DNA of 64,000 nucleotides from Olsenella_K absiana (GTDB lineage: Bacteria > Actinomycetota > Coriobacteriia > Coriobacteriales > Atopobiaceae): contig NZ_JAZGJQ010000006.1 of the NCBI RefSeq assembly GCF_036408855.1, positions 44,802 through 108,801 on the forward strand. Direction: 5' to 3'. This document shows, piece by piece, positions 15,923 through 25,556 of the stretch (positions within the stretch are counted from its first letter, which is position 1; the number at the start of each line of letters is the position of its first letter). The translations under genes were made by a program, and so were the position numbers. The notes under the pieces were generated by a model. The model was given only the letters and a program-made list of their open reading frames with translations. It was not told where the DNA came from and searched no databases.

Positions 15923-17548
15923 ATGGCCTCATCGCGCAACGGCGGCCCTGTCCGCGCGACCAGCTCCAGCCTCACCCGCCGCTCCTTCCTCAGGGGCGCG
16001 ATCGGCGTCGCCGCCACCGCAGGCGCCGCCGGGGCGCTCGCCGGCTGCGGCGGCGCCTCCTCCAACGCGGGCACCACCACCGAGAAGGTCCTGCGCTTCG
16101 GCGTCGCCAACCCCAAGGCGAGCTTCGACACCCAGATTACGTCCAACACCTGGGGCGCGTCCGAGAACGTCTGCGACACGCTGATCCGCCTCAACCCCGA
16201 CTCCAAGCAGCTCGAGCCGGTCCTGGTGACCTCCCTGCCGACCGTATCCGAGGACGGCCTGACCTACACCTTCGAGCTCAAGGACGGCGTCAAGTTCCAC
16301 GACGGCTCCACCCTCACCGCCGAGGACGTCCGCTACACGCTGACGCGCGTCCTCGCCAAGCAGGCGCAGTCCGACGGCTACGACAAGATCGCGGGCGCCA
16401 AGGACGTCGTCTCCGGCGCCGCCACCGAGCTCGCGGGCTTCTCCGCCCAAGACGACCGCCACTTCACCATCACGCTCTCCCAGCCCTTCTCCTCCTTCCC
16501 CTACCTCCTCGCGCAGTTCTACGCCTCCATCTACCCGCACGAGGCATGCGAGGCCGCCGGCGACTCCTGGGGCACGGGCACCGACTTCATCGGCTGCGGC
16601 CCCTTCAAGCTGGAGAGCAACGACGACTCCACCGAGGTGGTGCTCACGGCCTTCGACGAGTACCACGACGGCAAGCCGGCGATCGACCGCGTCGAGGTGC
16701 ACTACATCGACGACGGCAACACCCGCATGATGAACTACACCAACGGCGACATCGACCTGTGCTTCCTCGACACGTCCCTGCTGGACCAGTACAAGTCCAA
16801 CGACGACGTGAGCGGCCAGATCGTCTACTACACGCCCGCGGCGACGCAGTTCCTGAACATCAACCTCAACGACGAGAGCTTCCAGGACGTCCGCGTGCGC
16901 CAGGCGCTCTCGCTGGCGATCAACCGCCAGGAGCTGTGCGACACCATCCTCTCCGGCGCGGCCAAGCCCTGCTCGGCCTTCATCCCCAGCTCCGAGACCG
17001 GCTACGACAAGAGCGCGGAGGTCCTGCCCTACGATCCCGACCAGGCGCGTAAGCTCCTCGCCGAGGCGGGCGCGACAGACCTTCACCTCACCGCCCAGGT
17101 GCGCTCCCAGGACCAGGCGGTCATGGTCGCGATCCAGAACTACTGGCAGCAGGTCGGCGTCACCGTGGACGTGCAGGTCATCGACTCCGGCCTGTGGCGC
17201 GAGTCGCGCTCCAACGGCTCCCTCTCGCTGACGCTGGTCACGTGGTCGACCCTCTCGTTCGTGGGCGTCGAACACATGGGCTCCTACTTCAGGAGCGACA
17301 AGGCCAAGACGCGCAGCTCCTTCTACGACAGCCCGGCGTTTGACGCCTACGTCGACGCCGCGCGCAGCTCGCAGGACGAGGCAACGCAGCTCGACAACGC
17401 CATCCAGGCCGACCGCCAGCTGGTGCGCGTCGACTACGGCACCATCCCCGTGGACTGGCCGCAGAACCCCTACGTGCTTCGCGAGGGCTACGAGGGCCTC
17501 GAGATGCTCGTCGACCCGCACTTCAGGAAGGTCACGTACAACAAGTAG
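15923..17548 (+). CDS. Peptide ABC transporter substrate-binding lipoprotein (SBP_bac_5)
   Basis: A 541-residue extracytoplasmic peptide/nickel-type binding protein. A twin-arginine signal LTRRSFLRG precedes a hydrophobic stretch and lipobox LAGC, so it is a Tat-exported lipoprotein. The mature part follows the OppA/DppA pattern: FELKDGVKFHDGSTLTAEDV, and VRQALSLAINRQELC later on. GAAAGGA precedes the ATG at 15923; longer upstream reading frames are not needed. It has no permease genes of its own and converges on the opp operon, so it may feed OppBCDF with a second peptide range. Confidence 0.92.
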   Translation: MASSRNGGPVRATSSSLTRRSFLRGAIGVAATAGAAGALAGCGGASSNAGTTTEKVLRFGVANPKASFDTQITSNTWGASENVCDTLIRLNPDSKQLEPVLVTSLPTVSEDGLTYTFELKDGVKFHDGSTLTAEDVRYTLTRVLAKQAQSDGYDKIAGAKDVVSGAATELAGFSAQDDRHFTITLSQPFSSFPYLLAQFYASIYPHEACEAAGDSWGTGTDFIGCGPFKLESNDDSTEVVLTAFDEYHDGKPAIDRVEVHYIDDGNTRMMNYTNGDIDLCFLDTSLLDQYKSNDDVSGQIVYYTPAATQFLNINLNDESFQDVRVRQALSLAINRQELCDTILSGAAKPCSAFIPSSETGYDKSAEVLPYDPDQARKLLAEAGATDLHLTAQVRSQDQAVMVAIQNYWQQVGVTVDVQVIDSGLWRESRSNGSLSLTLVTWSTLSFVGVEHMGSYFRSDKAKTRSSFYDSPAFDAYVDAARSSQDEATQLDNAIQADRQLVRVDYGTIPVDWPQNPYVLREGYEGLEMLVDPHFRKVTYNK

Positions 17549-17556
17549 CAGTCACC

Positions 17557-17590
17557 GGCCGGCGCCCGACGAGCGCCGGCCCCTTCTTTG
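17557..17590 (+). terminator. Intrinsic terminator of the solitary binding-protein gene
   Basis: GGCCGGCGC (17557-17565) pairs with GCGCCGGCC (17573-17581), followed by CCTTCTTTG. It starts nine bases after the stop codon. Confidence 0.75.
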
Positions 17591-17623
17591 CCCCCGCACC
17601 GGTTTCAATGGCTCGACGCAGGA

Positions 17624-17656
17624 GAGCGGCAGGCCGCCAATGGCGACCTGCCGCTC
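17624..17656 (-). terminator. Hairpin downstream of oppF
   Basis: GAGCGGCAGG (17624-17633) pairs perfectly with CCTGCCGCTC (17647-17656). It lies 54 bases past the oppF stop; no T-run follows on the minus strand, so it may be only an RNA 3' end. Confidence 0.45.
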
Positions 17657-17709
17657 ACTTAATGGCAGACCTTGCTGATCCGGGCCGCGCACGAGCCCCT
17701 CGGACGGCG

Positions 17710-18828
<1,119 letters not shown>

Positions 18829-18831
18829 CGG

Positions 18832-19896
18832 CTACTCACCCCACTTATCGGTGTACTTCCAGCAGGCGCAGCGGTGGTTCTCGTCGCCGTCGACGGGCAA
18901 GAGGTCCGGCGTCTCCTTGCGGCAGATGTCCCTGGCGAAGGGGCAGCGCGGGTGGAAGGGGCAGCCCGTGGGCATCTCGGAGAGCATGGGGACGTTGCCG
19001 GGGATCGCGAAGAGCTTCTCCTTGTCGTCGTCCAGGCTCGGGATGGAGTCGATGAGGCCGCGCGTGTAGGGGTGCTTGGGGTTGGTGAAGAGCTCCGCCG
19101 AGACGGTGTACTCCACCTTGTGGCCGGCGTACATGACGAGCACCCAGTCGGCCATCTCGGAAACGACGCCCATGTCGTGCGTGATGAGCATGACCGCGGT
19201 GCCCAGCTCCTGCTTCATGCGGTCGATCAGCTGCAGGATCTGCGCCTGGATGGTAACGTCGAGGGCCGTGGTCGGCTCGTCGCAGATCAGGAGGTCGGGC
19301 TGGCAGGCGAGGGCGATGGCGATCATGACGCGCTGGCGCATGCCGCCGGACAGCTCGTGCGGGTAGCTGCGGAAGACCTTCTCGGGGGCGGGGATGCCGA
19401 CGAGCTTGATCATCTCGAGCGCGCGGGCGTCCGCCTCCTTCTTGTCCATCTTGGGGTTGTGCACCAAGATGCCCTCGCGAATCTGCTTGCCCGCGGTCAT
19501 GACGGGGTTGAGCGAGGTCATGGGCTCCTGGAAGATCATGCCCATCTTGGAGCCGCGGTAGGCGCGCATCTCGTCGCGGGAGAGCTTTGCGAGGTCCGTG
19601 CCGTCGAAGTTGATCTGGCCGCCGGTGATCTTGGCGGGCGGCTGGGGCAGGAGCCCCATGATGGAGAGGGCGGTCATCGACTTGCCGCAGCCGGACTCGC
19701 CGACGACGGCCAGGGTCTCGCCCTTGCGCATGACGAAGGAGAGGTCGGTGATGGCGGGCAGGGCCCCGTCCTCGGTGAACAGCGTCACGTGGAGGTTCTC
19801 CACGTCGAGAAGGACCTCCTTCTCGACGTCGCGTGCGATCGCCTGCTCGGCGATGCGCCTCCCCTCCTCGCGGGTGACGGAAATATCCTTAGGCAT
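18832..19896 (-). CDS. oppD: Oligopeptide ABC transporter ATP-binding protein OppD
   Basis: The partner ATPase of OppF, 354 residues. Motifs are Walker A GESGCGKSM, FQEPMTSLNPVMT, signature LSGGMRQRVMIAIAL and Walker B LLICDEPTTALD. The C-terminal Opp/Dpp extension has the cysteine set CPFHPRCPFARDIC. A 30-residue N-terminal extension (MPKDISVTREEGRRIAEQ...) precedes the ATPase fold. It lies 13 bases downstream of oppC. Confidence 0.95.
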   Translation of the reverse strand: MPKDISVTREEGRRIAEQAIARDVEKEVLLDVENLHVTLFTEDGALPAITDLSFVMRKGETLAVVGESGCGKSMTALSIMGLLPQPPAKITGGQINFDGTDLAKLSRDEMRAYRGSKMGMIFQEPMTSLNPVMTAGKQIREGILVHNPKMDKKEADARALEMIKLVGIPAPEKVFRSYPHELSGGMRQRVMIAIALACQPDLLICDEPTTALDVTIQAQILQLIDRMKQELGTAVMLITHDMGVVSEMADWVLVMYAGHKVEYTVSAELFTNPKHPYTRGLIDSIPSLDDDKEKLFAIPGNVPMLSEMPTGCPFHPRCPFARDICRKETPDLLPVDGDENHRCACWKYTDKWGE

Positions 19897-19909
19897 GTGT
19901 CCTCACCTC

Positions 19910-20866
19910 CTAGGCGCGCATCTTGGGATCGAGCGCGTCGCGCAGCGAGTCGCCCAGCATGTTGAACGCCATGACCGTGATGATGATGGCGATGCCGGGG
20001 ATGACGCTGTAGTACGTGTTTGACTGGATGTAGGGCTGCGAGGCCGAGATCATCTGGCCCCAGCTCGCCATGGGCGGCTGCACGCCCAGGCCGAGGAAGG
20101 ACAGCGACGCCTCCGAGAGAATCGCGTTGGGGATGCCGAGCGTCGAGACGACGATCAGCGTGGAGACGCAGTTGGGCAGCAGGTGCTTCATGATGATGCG
20201 CCAGCTGGAGCCGCCCGAGAGGATGCAGGACTGGATGTACTCCGAGCCCTTGAGGCGCATGACGTCGCCACGCACGAGCCTCGCCGTCGAGGTCCACATG
20301 AGCAGGCCCAGGGCGACGTAGAGGTTGATGAGACCCGGCCCGAGCACGAACATCACAACGATCGCGAAGAGCAGGAACGGGAAGCTCGAGAAGACCTGGA
20401 TGATGAAGGAGATGACGGCGTCGACCTTGCCGCCGAAGTAACCTGCGAAGACGCCGGCGAGGAAGCCGATCACCAGGGCGATCAGCTGCGAGATCACGCC
20501 GACGGACAGCGAGATGCGGCAGCCGAAGATGACGCGCGAGAGGATGTCGCGGCCGAACTCGTCGGTCCCGAACGGGTGCGTGGCGTTGGGCGCCTGGAGC
20601 ATGTTGGAGAGCTCCTGCGCGTCCGGGTCGAAGGGCGCGAGCACCGGCGCGAGAAGGGCGACGAGCACCAGCAGGCCCACGATGACGAGGCAGGTCATGC
20701 CGACCTTGTCCTTCTTGAAGATGTTCCAGCTGACGGCCCAGTAGCTCGAGGCGCGCTTCTTGCCGGTCCTCGCCTGCTCGGCCTCCTGGGCCTTGGCGGC
20801 GTCCTCGGCGACGCGCTCCGCCTGCTGGACCTTCTTGTCTCCCTTGTCGCTCGAAAGAAGTGCCAT
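19910..20866 (-). CDS. oppC: Oligopeptide ABC transporter permease OppC
   Basis: A 318-residue membrane permease with about six helices and the OppC N-terminal domain. The cytoplasmic N-terminus is Lys/Glu-rich (about 45 residues). HPFGTDEFGRDILSRVIFGCR is the conserved motif at the start of the transport fold, and EASLSFLGLGVQPPMASWG is the OppC EAA-loop region. The ATG shares one base with the oppB stop (TAATG), so translation is coupled. Confidence 0.95.
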   Translation of the reverse strand: MALLSSDKGDKKVQQAERVAEDAAKAQEAEQARTGKKRASSYWAVSWNIFKKDKVGMTCLVIVGLLVLVALLAPVLAPFDPDAQELSNMLQAPNATHPFGTDEFGRDILSRVIFGCRISLSVGVISQLIALVIGFLAGVFAGYFGGKVDAVISFIIQVFSSFPFLLFAIVVMFVLGPGLINLYVALGLLMWTSTARLVRGDVMRLKGSEYIQSCILSGGSSWRIIMKHLLPNCVSTLIVVSTLGIPNAILSEASLSFLGLGVQPPMASWGQMISASQPYIQSNTYYSVIPGIAIIITVMAFNMLGDSLRDALDPKMRA

Positions 20867-21801
20867 TACTCCTCACTCCCCCCTCCGAGTCGGATGCGCG
20901 GGTCGACCACGGCGTAGAGGATGTCGACGACGAGGTAGACCACGACGCAGATGAGTGCGATGTACATGACGCCGCCCTCGATGAGCGGCAGGTCGCGGGC
21001 GTTGATGGCGTCGAGCAGGAGCTTGCCCATGCCCGGCATGGCGAAGACCGACTCGATGAGGATCGAACCCGTGAAGATGTCGCCGAGCTGCGTGCCGGCG
21101 ATGGTGATGATCGGGATCAGAGCGTTCCTAAGGCCGTGTCCCATGATGATCGCCCAGCGCTTGAGGCCCTTTGCCTCGGCGGTGCGGATGTAGTCCTGGT
21201 TCAGGACGTCGAGCATCGAGGTGCGCGTCACGCGCGCGATCGACGCGGCGTAGCGCAGGCCGAGCGCGATGACGGGCAGCACGAAGGCCGCGGGCGTCTT
21301 GACGCCCGAGAGCGGGAACCACTTGAGGTTCAGCGCGAACACGATCTGGACGATGATGGCGACCCAGAACGCCGGCGCGGATATGCCGAAGATCGAGAGC
21401 GCCATCAGCAGCCGGTCCACCCACTTCCCGTGATAGACGGCCGCGAGGATGCCCACGACGAGGCCCACGGCGAGCGCGAGCAGGTAGGCGAAGCCGGCGA
21501 GGCGCGCCGTGACGGCGAAGGCCTTGCCCATGAGCGACGCGACGCTCTTGTTCTGGGTGTAGGACGTGCCGAAGTCGCCCCTGATCATGTTGCCGAACCA
21601 GCTGGCGTACTGCTCGGGCACGGGGCGGTCCAGGCCCATCGTGTGCCGCACCTGCTCGATCGTCTGCTCGTCCGCCATGTCGCCCATCATCACGCGCACG
21701 GGATCGCCCGGCACGATGTTGAGGATGAAAAACGTGATGGCGGAGATGCAGACGATCACGCCAATCGCCTGCAGGATTCTCTTGATGAGAAAGTCCCTCA
21801 T
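20866..21801 (-). CDS. oppB: Oligopeptide ABC transporter permease OppB
   Basis: A 311-residue permease with about six membrane helices. The N-terminal FFILNIVPGDPVRVMMGDMA is the classic OppB/DppB motif, and the cytoplasmic EAA loop reads RTAEAKGLKRWAIIMGHGLRNALIP. It forms the membrane channel with OppC. It follows oppA by 152 bases on the same strand, with a strong stem-loop in that gap. Confidence 0.95.
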   Translation of the reverse strand: MRDFLIKRILQAIGVIVCISAITFFILNIVPGDPVRVMMGDMADEQTIEQVRHTMGLDRPVPEQYASWFGNMIRGDFGTSYTQNKSVASLMGKAFAVTARLAGFAYLLALAVGLVVGILAAVYHGKWVDRLLMALSIFGISAPAFWVAIIVQIVFALNLKWFPLSGVKTPAAFVLPVIALGLRYAASIARVTRTSMLDVLNQDYIRTAEAKGLKRWAIIMGHGLRNALIPIITIAGTQLGDIFTGSILIESVFAMPGMGKLLLDAINARDLPLIEGGVMYIALICVVVYLVVDILYAVVDPRIRLGGGSEE

Positions 21802-21874
21802 TCAGCCTCTCCCCTCTCCAAAACGGGGCATTTATGCGTTATCGCGACCAAATGCCACAAGGATATTACTACTG

Positions 21875-21910
21875 CCGTGGGGCGCCATCCCGCTGGATGG
21901 CGCCCCACGG
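21875..21910 (-). other. Intercistronic stem-loop between oppA and oppB
   Basis: A perfect 16-base-pair stem (21875-21890 with 21895-21910) closed by a CGCT loop; the arms read CCGTGGGGCGCCATCC and its complement. It lies in the oppA-oppB gap. There is no T-run after it on the minus strand, so it is more likely a partial terminator or mRNA-stabilising 3' end for oppA than a full stop. Confidence 0.7.
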
Positions 21911-21953
21911 TCCAACACGTAACAGTAGCCAGACGTCGGTCAGCCCTGCAGCC

Positions 21954-23588
21954 CTACTCCTCGCCGGAGTAGTCCTCCTTGGAGGTGTCGATGTCGACGT
22001 CGAACATGTGGTACACGAGGTTGCCGACCTTGGCGTTCTTGACGTAGTCCTTGGCGACGAACTGGTTCTTGGGCCAGTAGAGCGGCAGCGTCGCGAAGTC
22101 GGTGCGGGTCAGGAGGTTGTCAGCCTGCTTGTAGAGGTCGGCGCGCTCCTGCTTGTCCTGGGACACGCGCGCGCGGGAGACCAGGTCATCGAACTCGGGG
22201 TTGTTGTAGAAGGACGACTTGCCCTTGGCGTTGGCGCTGTAGAAGTAGGTGTACATGTGGTTGTCGGCGTCGGCGTACAGGGGGAACCAGCCGAGGGCCG
22301 TGATCTGCAGGGTGCCGTCGGCCCAGTCCTGTGCCCAGACGCCGTTGTCCTCGACCTGCACGTCCAGGGTGACGCCGACCTTGTTCCAGTAGTCCTGGAC
22401 GGCGACGAGCTGCTTCTGGTTGATGCCGTTGCGGACCTTGGCGACCAGCGAGAGGTTGGTGGCGCCGGCCTCGGAGAGGAGCTGGCGGGCCTTGTCGGGG
22501 TTGTACTCGAACGCGGGCGCGTTGGGGTCGTTGCCGGGGGTCGCCGGGGCGAGCCAGCCGGACGCCGCGGTGCCCGCGCCGCCGGCGATGGAGTCGATGA
22601 GCTCCTGGCGGTTGATGGCGAGGGAAAGCGCCTGGCGCACGCGGACGTCGGTGAGGCCCATGCCGTCGCTCAGGTTGAGGTTGACGAACTGGACGCCCAG
22701 GGTCTCGTACTGGGTGATGAGGTCCTTGACGTCGGGGTCGTTCTGGTACTGCGCGAGGAGCGAGGCGTCGAGGTCGCAGTAGTCGATGTCGCCGTTCTTG
22801 AAGGCCATCATCTTGGTGTTCAGGTCGTCGTAGAAGACGTAGTGGATCTCGTCGAGCGCAGGCTCGCCGTCGTGGTAGTCGCTGAACTTCTCCACCACGG
22901 TCTCGGTGGTGTCGTCGTTCTCCTTGACCTTGTACTTGCCGGTGCCGACGATGTTGGTGCCGGAGCCCCAGCTGGTGCCGGCCTTCTCGCAGGCGTCCTT
23001 CGGGAAGATGTCGGCGTAGTTGATGCCGAGGTTGTTGACGAAGGTGACCATGGGGTCGGTCAGCACGAAGGTGAAGTGGGTGTCGTCCTCGACGGTGAGG
23101 CCCTCGAGCTCGGTGGCCTCGCCTGCGAGCATCTCCTTGGCGCCCTTGATCTTGTCGTACATGTAGGTGGACTTGGCGCCCGTCGACGGCGTGAACATGC
23201 GCTCGAAGGTGTACTTGACGTCGTTGGCGGTCAGCGTGGAGCCGTCGTGGCACTTGATGCCCTGCTTGAGGGTGCAGTGCAGGGTGACGCCGTCGTCCTC
23301 GAAGGAGGGGATCTCGGTCAGCAGGCAGGTGACGAGCTCGTTGTCCTCGGTCCAGCGAAGCGGCGCCTCGACGATGGAGTCGGCGATCGAGGAGCTGCCG
23401 GAGTTGGTGGACTTCTGCATGTCCAGGCCCTGCTTGGCGTTGGACTGGCCGAAGCGCAGGATTTTCTTCTTGTCGCCGGAGTCGCTGGAGGAGGAGCCGC
23501 AGGCAGCGAGCGTGGAGGCAGCGACGGCGCCGGTGGCGGCGACGGCCGAGCCCTTCAGGAAGTTACGACGAGTGAGAGAGCTCATCAT
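21954..23588 (-). CDS. oppA: Oligopeptide-binding lipoprotein OppA
   Basis: A 544-residue peptide-binding protein that delivers peptides to OppBC. The Tat-type signal SLTRRNFLKG, hydrophobic core and lipobox LAAC mark a surface lipoprotein. The body is SBP_bac_5 type, with LKQGIKCHDGSTLTANDVKY and VRVRQALSLAINRQELID. Two ATGs are adjacent (23588 and 23585); the first is given, with GAAAGG five bases upstream. It is the first gene of the opp operon and about 30% shorter-gapped variants are not needed to explain it. It is a distant paralog of the lipoprotein at 15923-17548. Confidence 0.94.
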   Translation of the reverse strand: MMSSLTRRNFLKGSAVAATGAVAASTLAACGSSSSDSGDKKKILRFGQSNAKQGLDMQKSTNSGSSSIADSIVEAPLRWTEDNELVTCLLTEIPSFEDDGVTLHCTLKQGIKCHDGSTLTANDVKYTFERMFTPSTGAKSTYMYDKIKGAKEMLAGEATELEGLTVEDDTHFTFVLTDPMVTFVNNLGINYADIFPKDACEKAGTSWGSGTNIVGTGKYKVKENDDTTETVVEKFSDYHDGEPALDEIHYVFYDDLNTKMMAFKNGDIDYCDLDASLLAQYQNDPDVKDLITQYETLGVQFVNLNLSDGMGLTDVRVRQALSLAINRQELIDSIAGGAGTAASGWLAPATPGNDPNAPAFEYNPDKARQLLSEAGATNLSLVAKVRNGINQKQLVAVQDYWNKVGVTLDVQVEDNGVWAQDWADGTLQITALGWFPLYADADNHMYTYFYSANAKGKSSFYNNPEFDDLVSRARVSQDKQERADLYKQADNLLTRTDFATLPLYWPKNQFVAKDYVKNAKVGNLVYHMFDVDIDTSKEDYSGEE

Positions 23589-23988
23589 GTGCACCTTTCT
23601 TTGGTCCGACAGAATCGCGCATATGCGGCGGTCGAAGTTCAAACGCTTTCGACCTGGCTTATGCTTCCATGTAACTATGTATGAGAGTTCGGTCAGTTTA
23701 TTCATCACTGGGTATGATTTACATTCTAGTAACACCTATCGTACAAAGCCGCAGATAGAAAGGGCATCGAGCAACAGTCATGAGTCCTGAAGGTCGCTGC
23801 AGCGGACGGGGCGCAGCGAACAGGCGTACGCACATCGGGAATTCGGACAGTATCCGATATCGGTGTCGGGACGCTTGCAAGGGAGAGCAGCCGTAGGGGC
23901 ACTGGCGGGGATGGCAGTCGTCAGGGTTCAGGTGCTTGAAGCAGACGTCGGGACCCCTCTGCGAGCCGCTGCAGGCCTCCCTAATGAA
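23589..23988. promoter_or_regulatory. oppA upstream region
   Basis: No supported gene. The segment at about 23640-23770 is markedly AT-rich for this genome (for example GTAAATCATACCC and GAATAAACTG on the minus strand) and probably holds the oppA promoter, but no clear -35/-10 pair could be fixed. The rest, towards rpsA, holds no recognised element. Confidence 0.4.
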
Positions 23989-24013
23989 GGAGGGGCCGCT
24001 TGGCGGCCCCTCC
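23989..24013 (-). terminator. rpsA terminator hairpin
   Basis: GGAGGGGCCGC (23989-23999) pairs perfectly with GCGGCCCCTCC (24003-24013) across a 3-base loop, followed on the minus strand by TTCATTAG. It lies 57 bases past the rpsA stop. Confidence 0.65.
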
Positions 24014-24070
24014 GGAAGTGCACGTTCTTCTCCGCGGACGATACCCGTCCACGTCGGGTGGCGATCGGCG

Positions 24071-25249
24071 CTACTCGGCGTCGGTCTTCTCGGCCTGCTC
24101 CTCGCCGGCCTCCTCGCCCTCGAGGGGCTTGACGACGACCTCGGTGCCGAGGGTCTCGGCGGCGGCCTTCATCGAGAGGGAGATGCGACGACGGTCGAGG
24201 TCGATCTCCATGACCTTGACCTGGACCTTGTCGCCCACGGCGCAGACCTGCGCGGGGGTGTCGACGTGGCTCTTGGCCATCTCGGAGATGTGGACGAGGC
24301 CCTCGACGCCGTCGCCGAGGTCCACGAAGGCACCGAAGCTGACGAGCTTGGTGACGGTGCCCTCGACGATCGCGCCCACGGGGTACTTCTTGACCAGGGT
24401 ACGCCAGGGGTCCTCGGTGGTCTGCTTGAGGCCGAGGGAGATGCGCTCGCGGTTGAAGTCCACGTCCAGGACCTGGACCTCGACCTCCTGGCCGACCTTG
24501 ACGACCTCGGAGGGGTGGTTGACGTGGTTCCAGGAGAGCTCGGAGATGTGGACCAGGCCGTCGATGCCGCCGAGGTCGACGAAGGCGCCGAAGTCGACGA
24601 TCGAGGAGACGGTGCCCTTGAGGCGCATGCCGACCTTGAGCTTGGAGAGGATCTCCTGGCGCTCGGCCTTGCGGGCCTCCTCGAGGACGACGCGGCGGGA
24701 GAGGACGACGTTGTTGCGGTTGCGGTCCATCTCGATGACGCGAGCCTCGATGCGGGTGCCGAGGTAGGCGTTCAGGTCCTTGACGCGACGGAGGTCGACG
24801 AGCGAGGCGGGCAGGAAGCCGCGCAGGCCGATATCGAGGATAAGGCCGCCCTTGACGACCTCGATGACCTCGCCCTCGACGTTCTCGCCGGACTGGAACT
24901 TCTCCTCGACGCGGTTCCACGCACGCTCGTACTCCGCACGCTTCTTGGAGAGAATCAGACGGCCCTCCTTGTCCTCCTTCTGCAGGACAAGGGCCTCGAT
25001 CTGGTCGCCCAGGGAGACGACGTCGGCGGGGTTGACATCCTTGCGGATGGAGAGCTCGCGAGCCGGGATGACGCCCTCGGACTTGTAGCCGATGTCGAGC
25101 AGGACCTCGTCGTGCTCGAGCTTGACGACCGTGCCGGTCACAAGATCGCCCTCATCGAAGTCGGTGATCGTGCCGTCGATGAGCTTGTTCATCTCCTCGT
25201 CGGACACGTCATCCAAGGAGAAGATGGACGAGTTCTGAATCTCACTCAA
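24071..25249 (-). CDS. rpsA: 30S ribosomal protein S1
   Basis: An RNA-binding ribosomal protein of 392 residues with four S1 domains. They start near EGDLVTGTVVKL, GENVEGEVIEVV, VGMRLKGTVSSIVDFGAFVDL and VGAIVEGTVTKLVSFGAFVDL (the last two are canonical). It ends in an acidic tail EGEEAGEEQAEKTDAE. Four domains is the usual actinobacterial form, against six in E. coli. The start is a TTG at 25249, with GAAAGGGG seven bases upstream giving MSEIQNSSIFSL; there is no ATG until about 20 residues later. Confidence 0.93.
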   Translation of the reverse strand: MSEIQNSSIFSLDDVSDEEMNKLIDGTITDFDEGDLVTGTVVKLEHDEVLLDIGYKSEGVIPARELSIRKDVNPADVVSLGDQIEALVLQKEDKEGRLILSKKRAEYERAWNRVEEKFQSGENVEGEVIEVVKGGLILDIGLRGFLPASLVDLRRVKDLNAYLGTRIEARVIEMDRNRNNVVLSRRVVLEEARKAERQEILSKLKVGMRLKGTVSSIVDFGAFVDLGGIDGLVHISELSWNHVNHPSEVVKVGQEVEVQVLDVDFNRERISLGLKQTTEDPWRTLVKKYPVGAIVEGTVTKLVSFGAFVDLGDGVEGLVHISEMAKSHVDTPAQVCAVGDKVQVKVMEIDLDRRRISLSMKAAAETLGTEVVVKPLEGEEAGEEQAEKTDAE

Positions 25250-25393
25250 AAGTGGACCCCTTTCGGAAATGGGGCCCCGTTCTACATGGTCGCTGCCTGC
25301 GTTGCCATCTGGTACGTTGGCGTGTGCTGGAAACTTGCATGCTCTCGGGGGCCGATAGATACCGTGTATGAGCCCCATGCCCATACGTCGGTA

Positions 25394-25423
25394 AGAGTAA
25401 CCAATGGACGGGGGCGATTGCAA
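25394..25423 (-). promoter_or_regulatory. Putative rpsA promoter
   Basis: On the minus strand TTGCAA (25423-25418) and TACTCT (25399-25394) are separated by 18 bases. Transcription from here would give a leader of about 138 bases before the TTG start, room for the autoregulation known for S1. Confidence 0.45.
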
Positions 25424-25556
25424 GGACGAACCCTCGAATAGCACATTTTCCATGTACGGAGAGACCGCAGAGAAGGACCGGGGCCCACGACCCCGTCTCC
25501 GCGTGGCAGAATAACCCACAACATATTACCCCGGACGAAGCATGGAGGGTGCACCC

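Noticed and set aside
21875..21910. Calling the oppA-oppB hairpin a full terminator
   Set aside because: The stem is perfect but no T-run follows on the transcribed strand, and oppBCDF would then lack a promoter.
23700..24000. Minus-strand frame with a Cys pattern (CFKHLNPDDCHPRQCPYGC)
   Set aside because: No usable start codon or ribosome site precedes the Cys segment, and the frame runs through the rpsA terminator hairpin.
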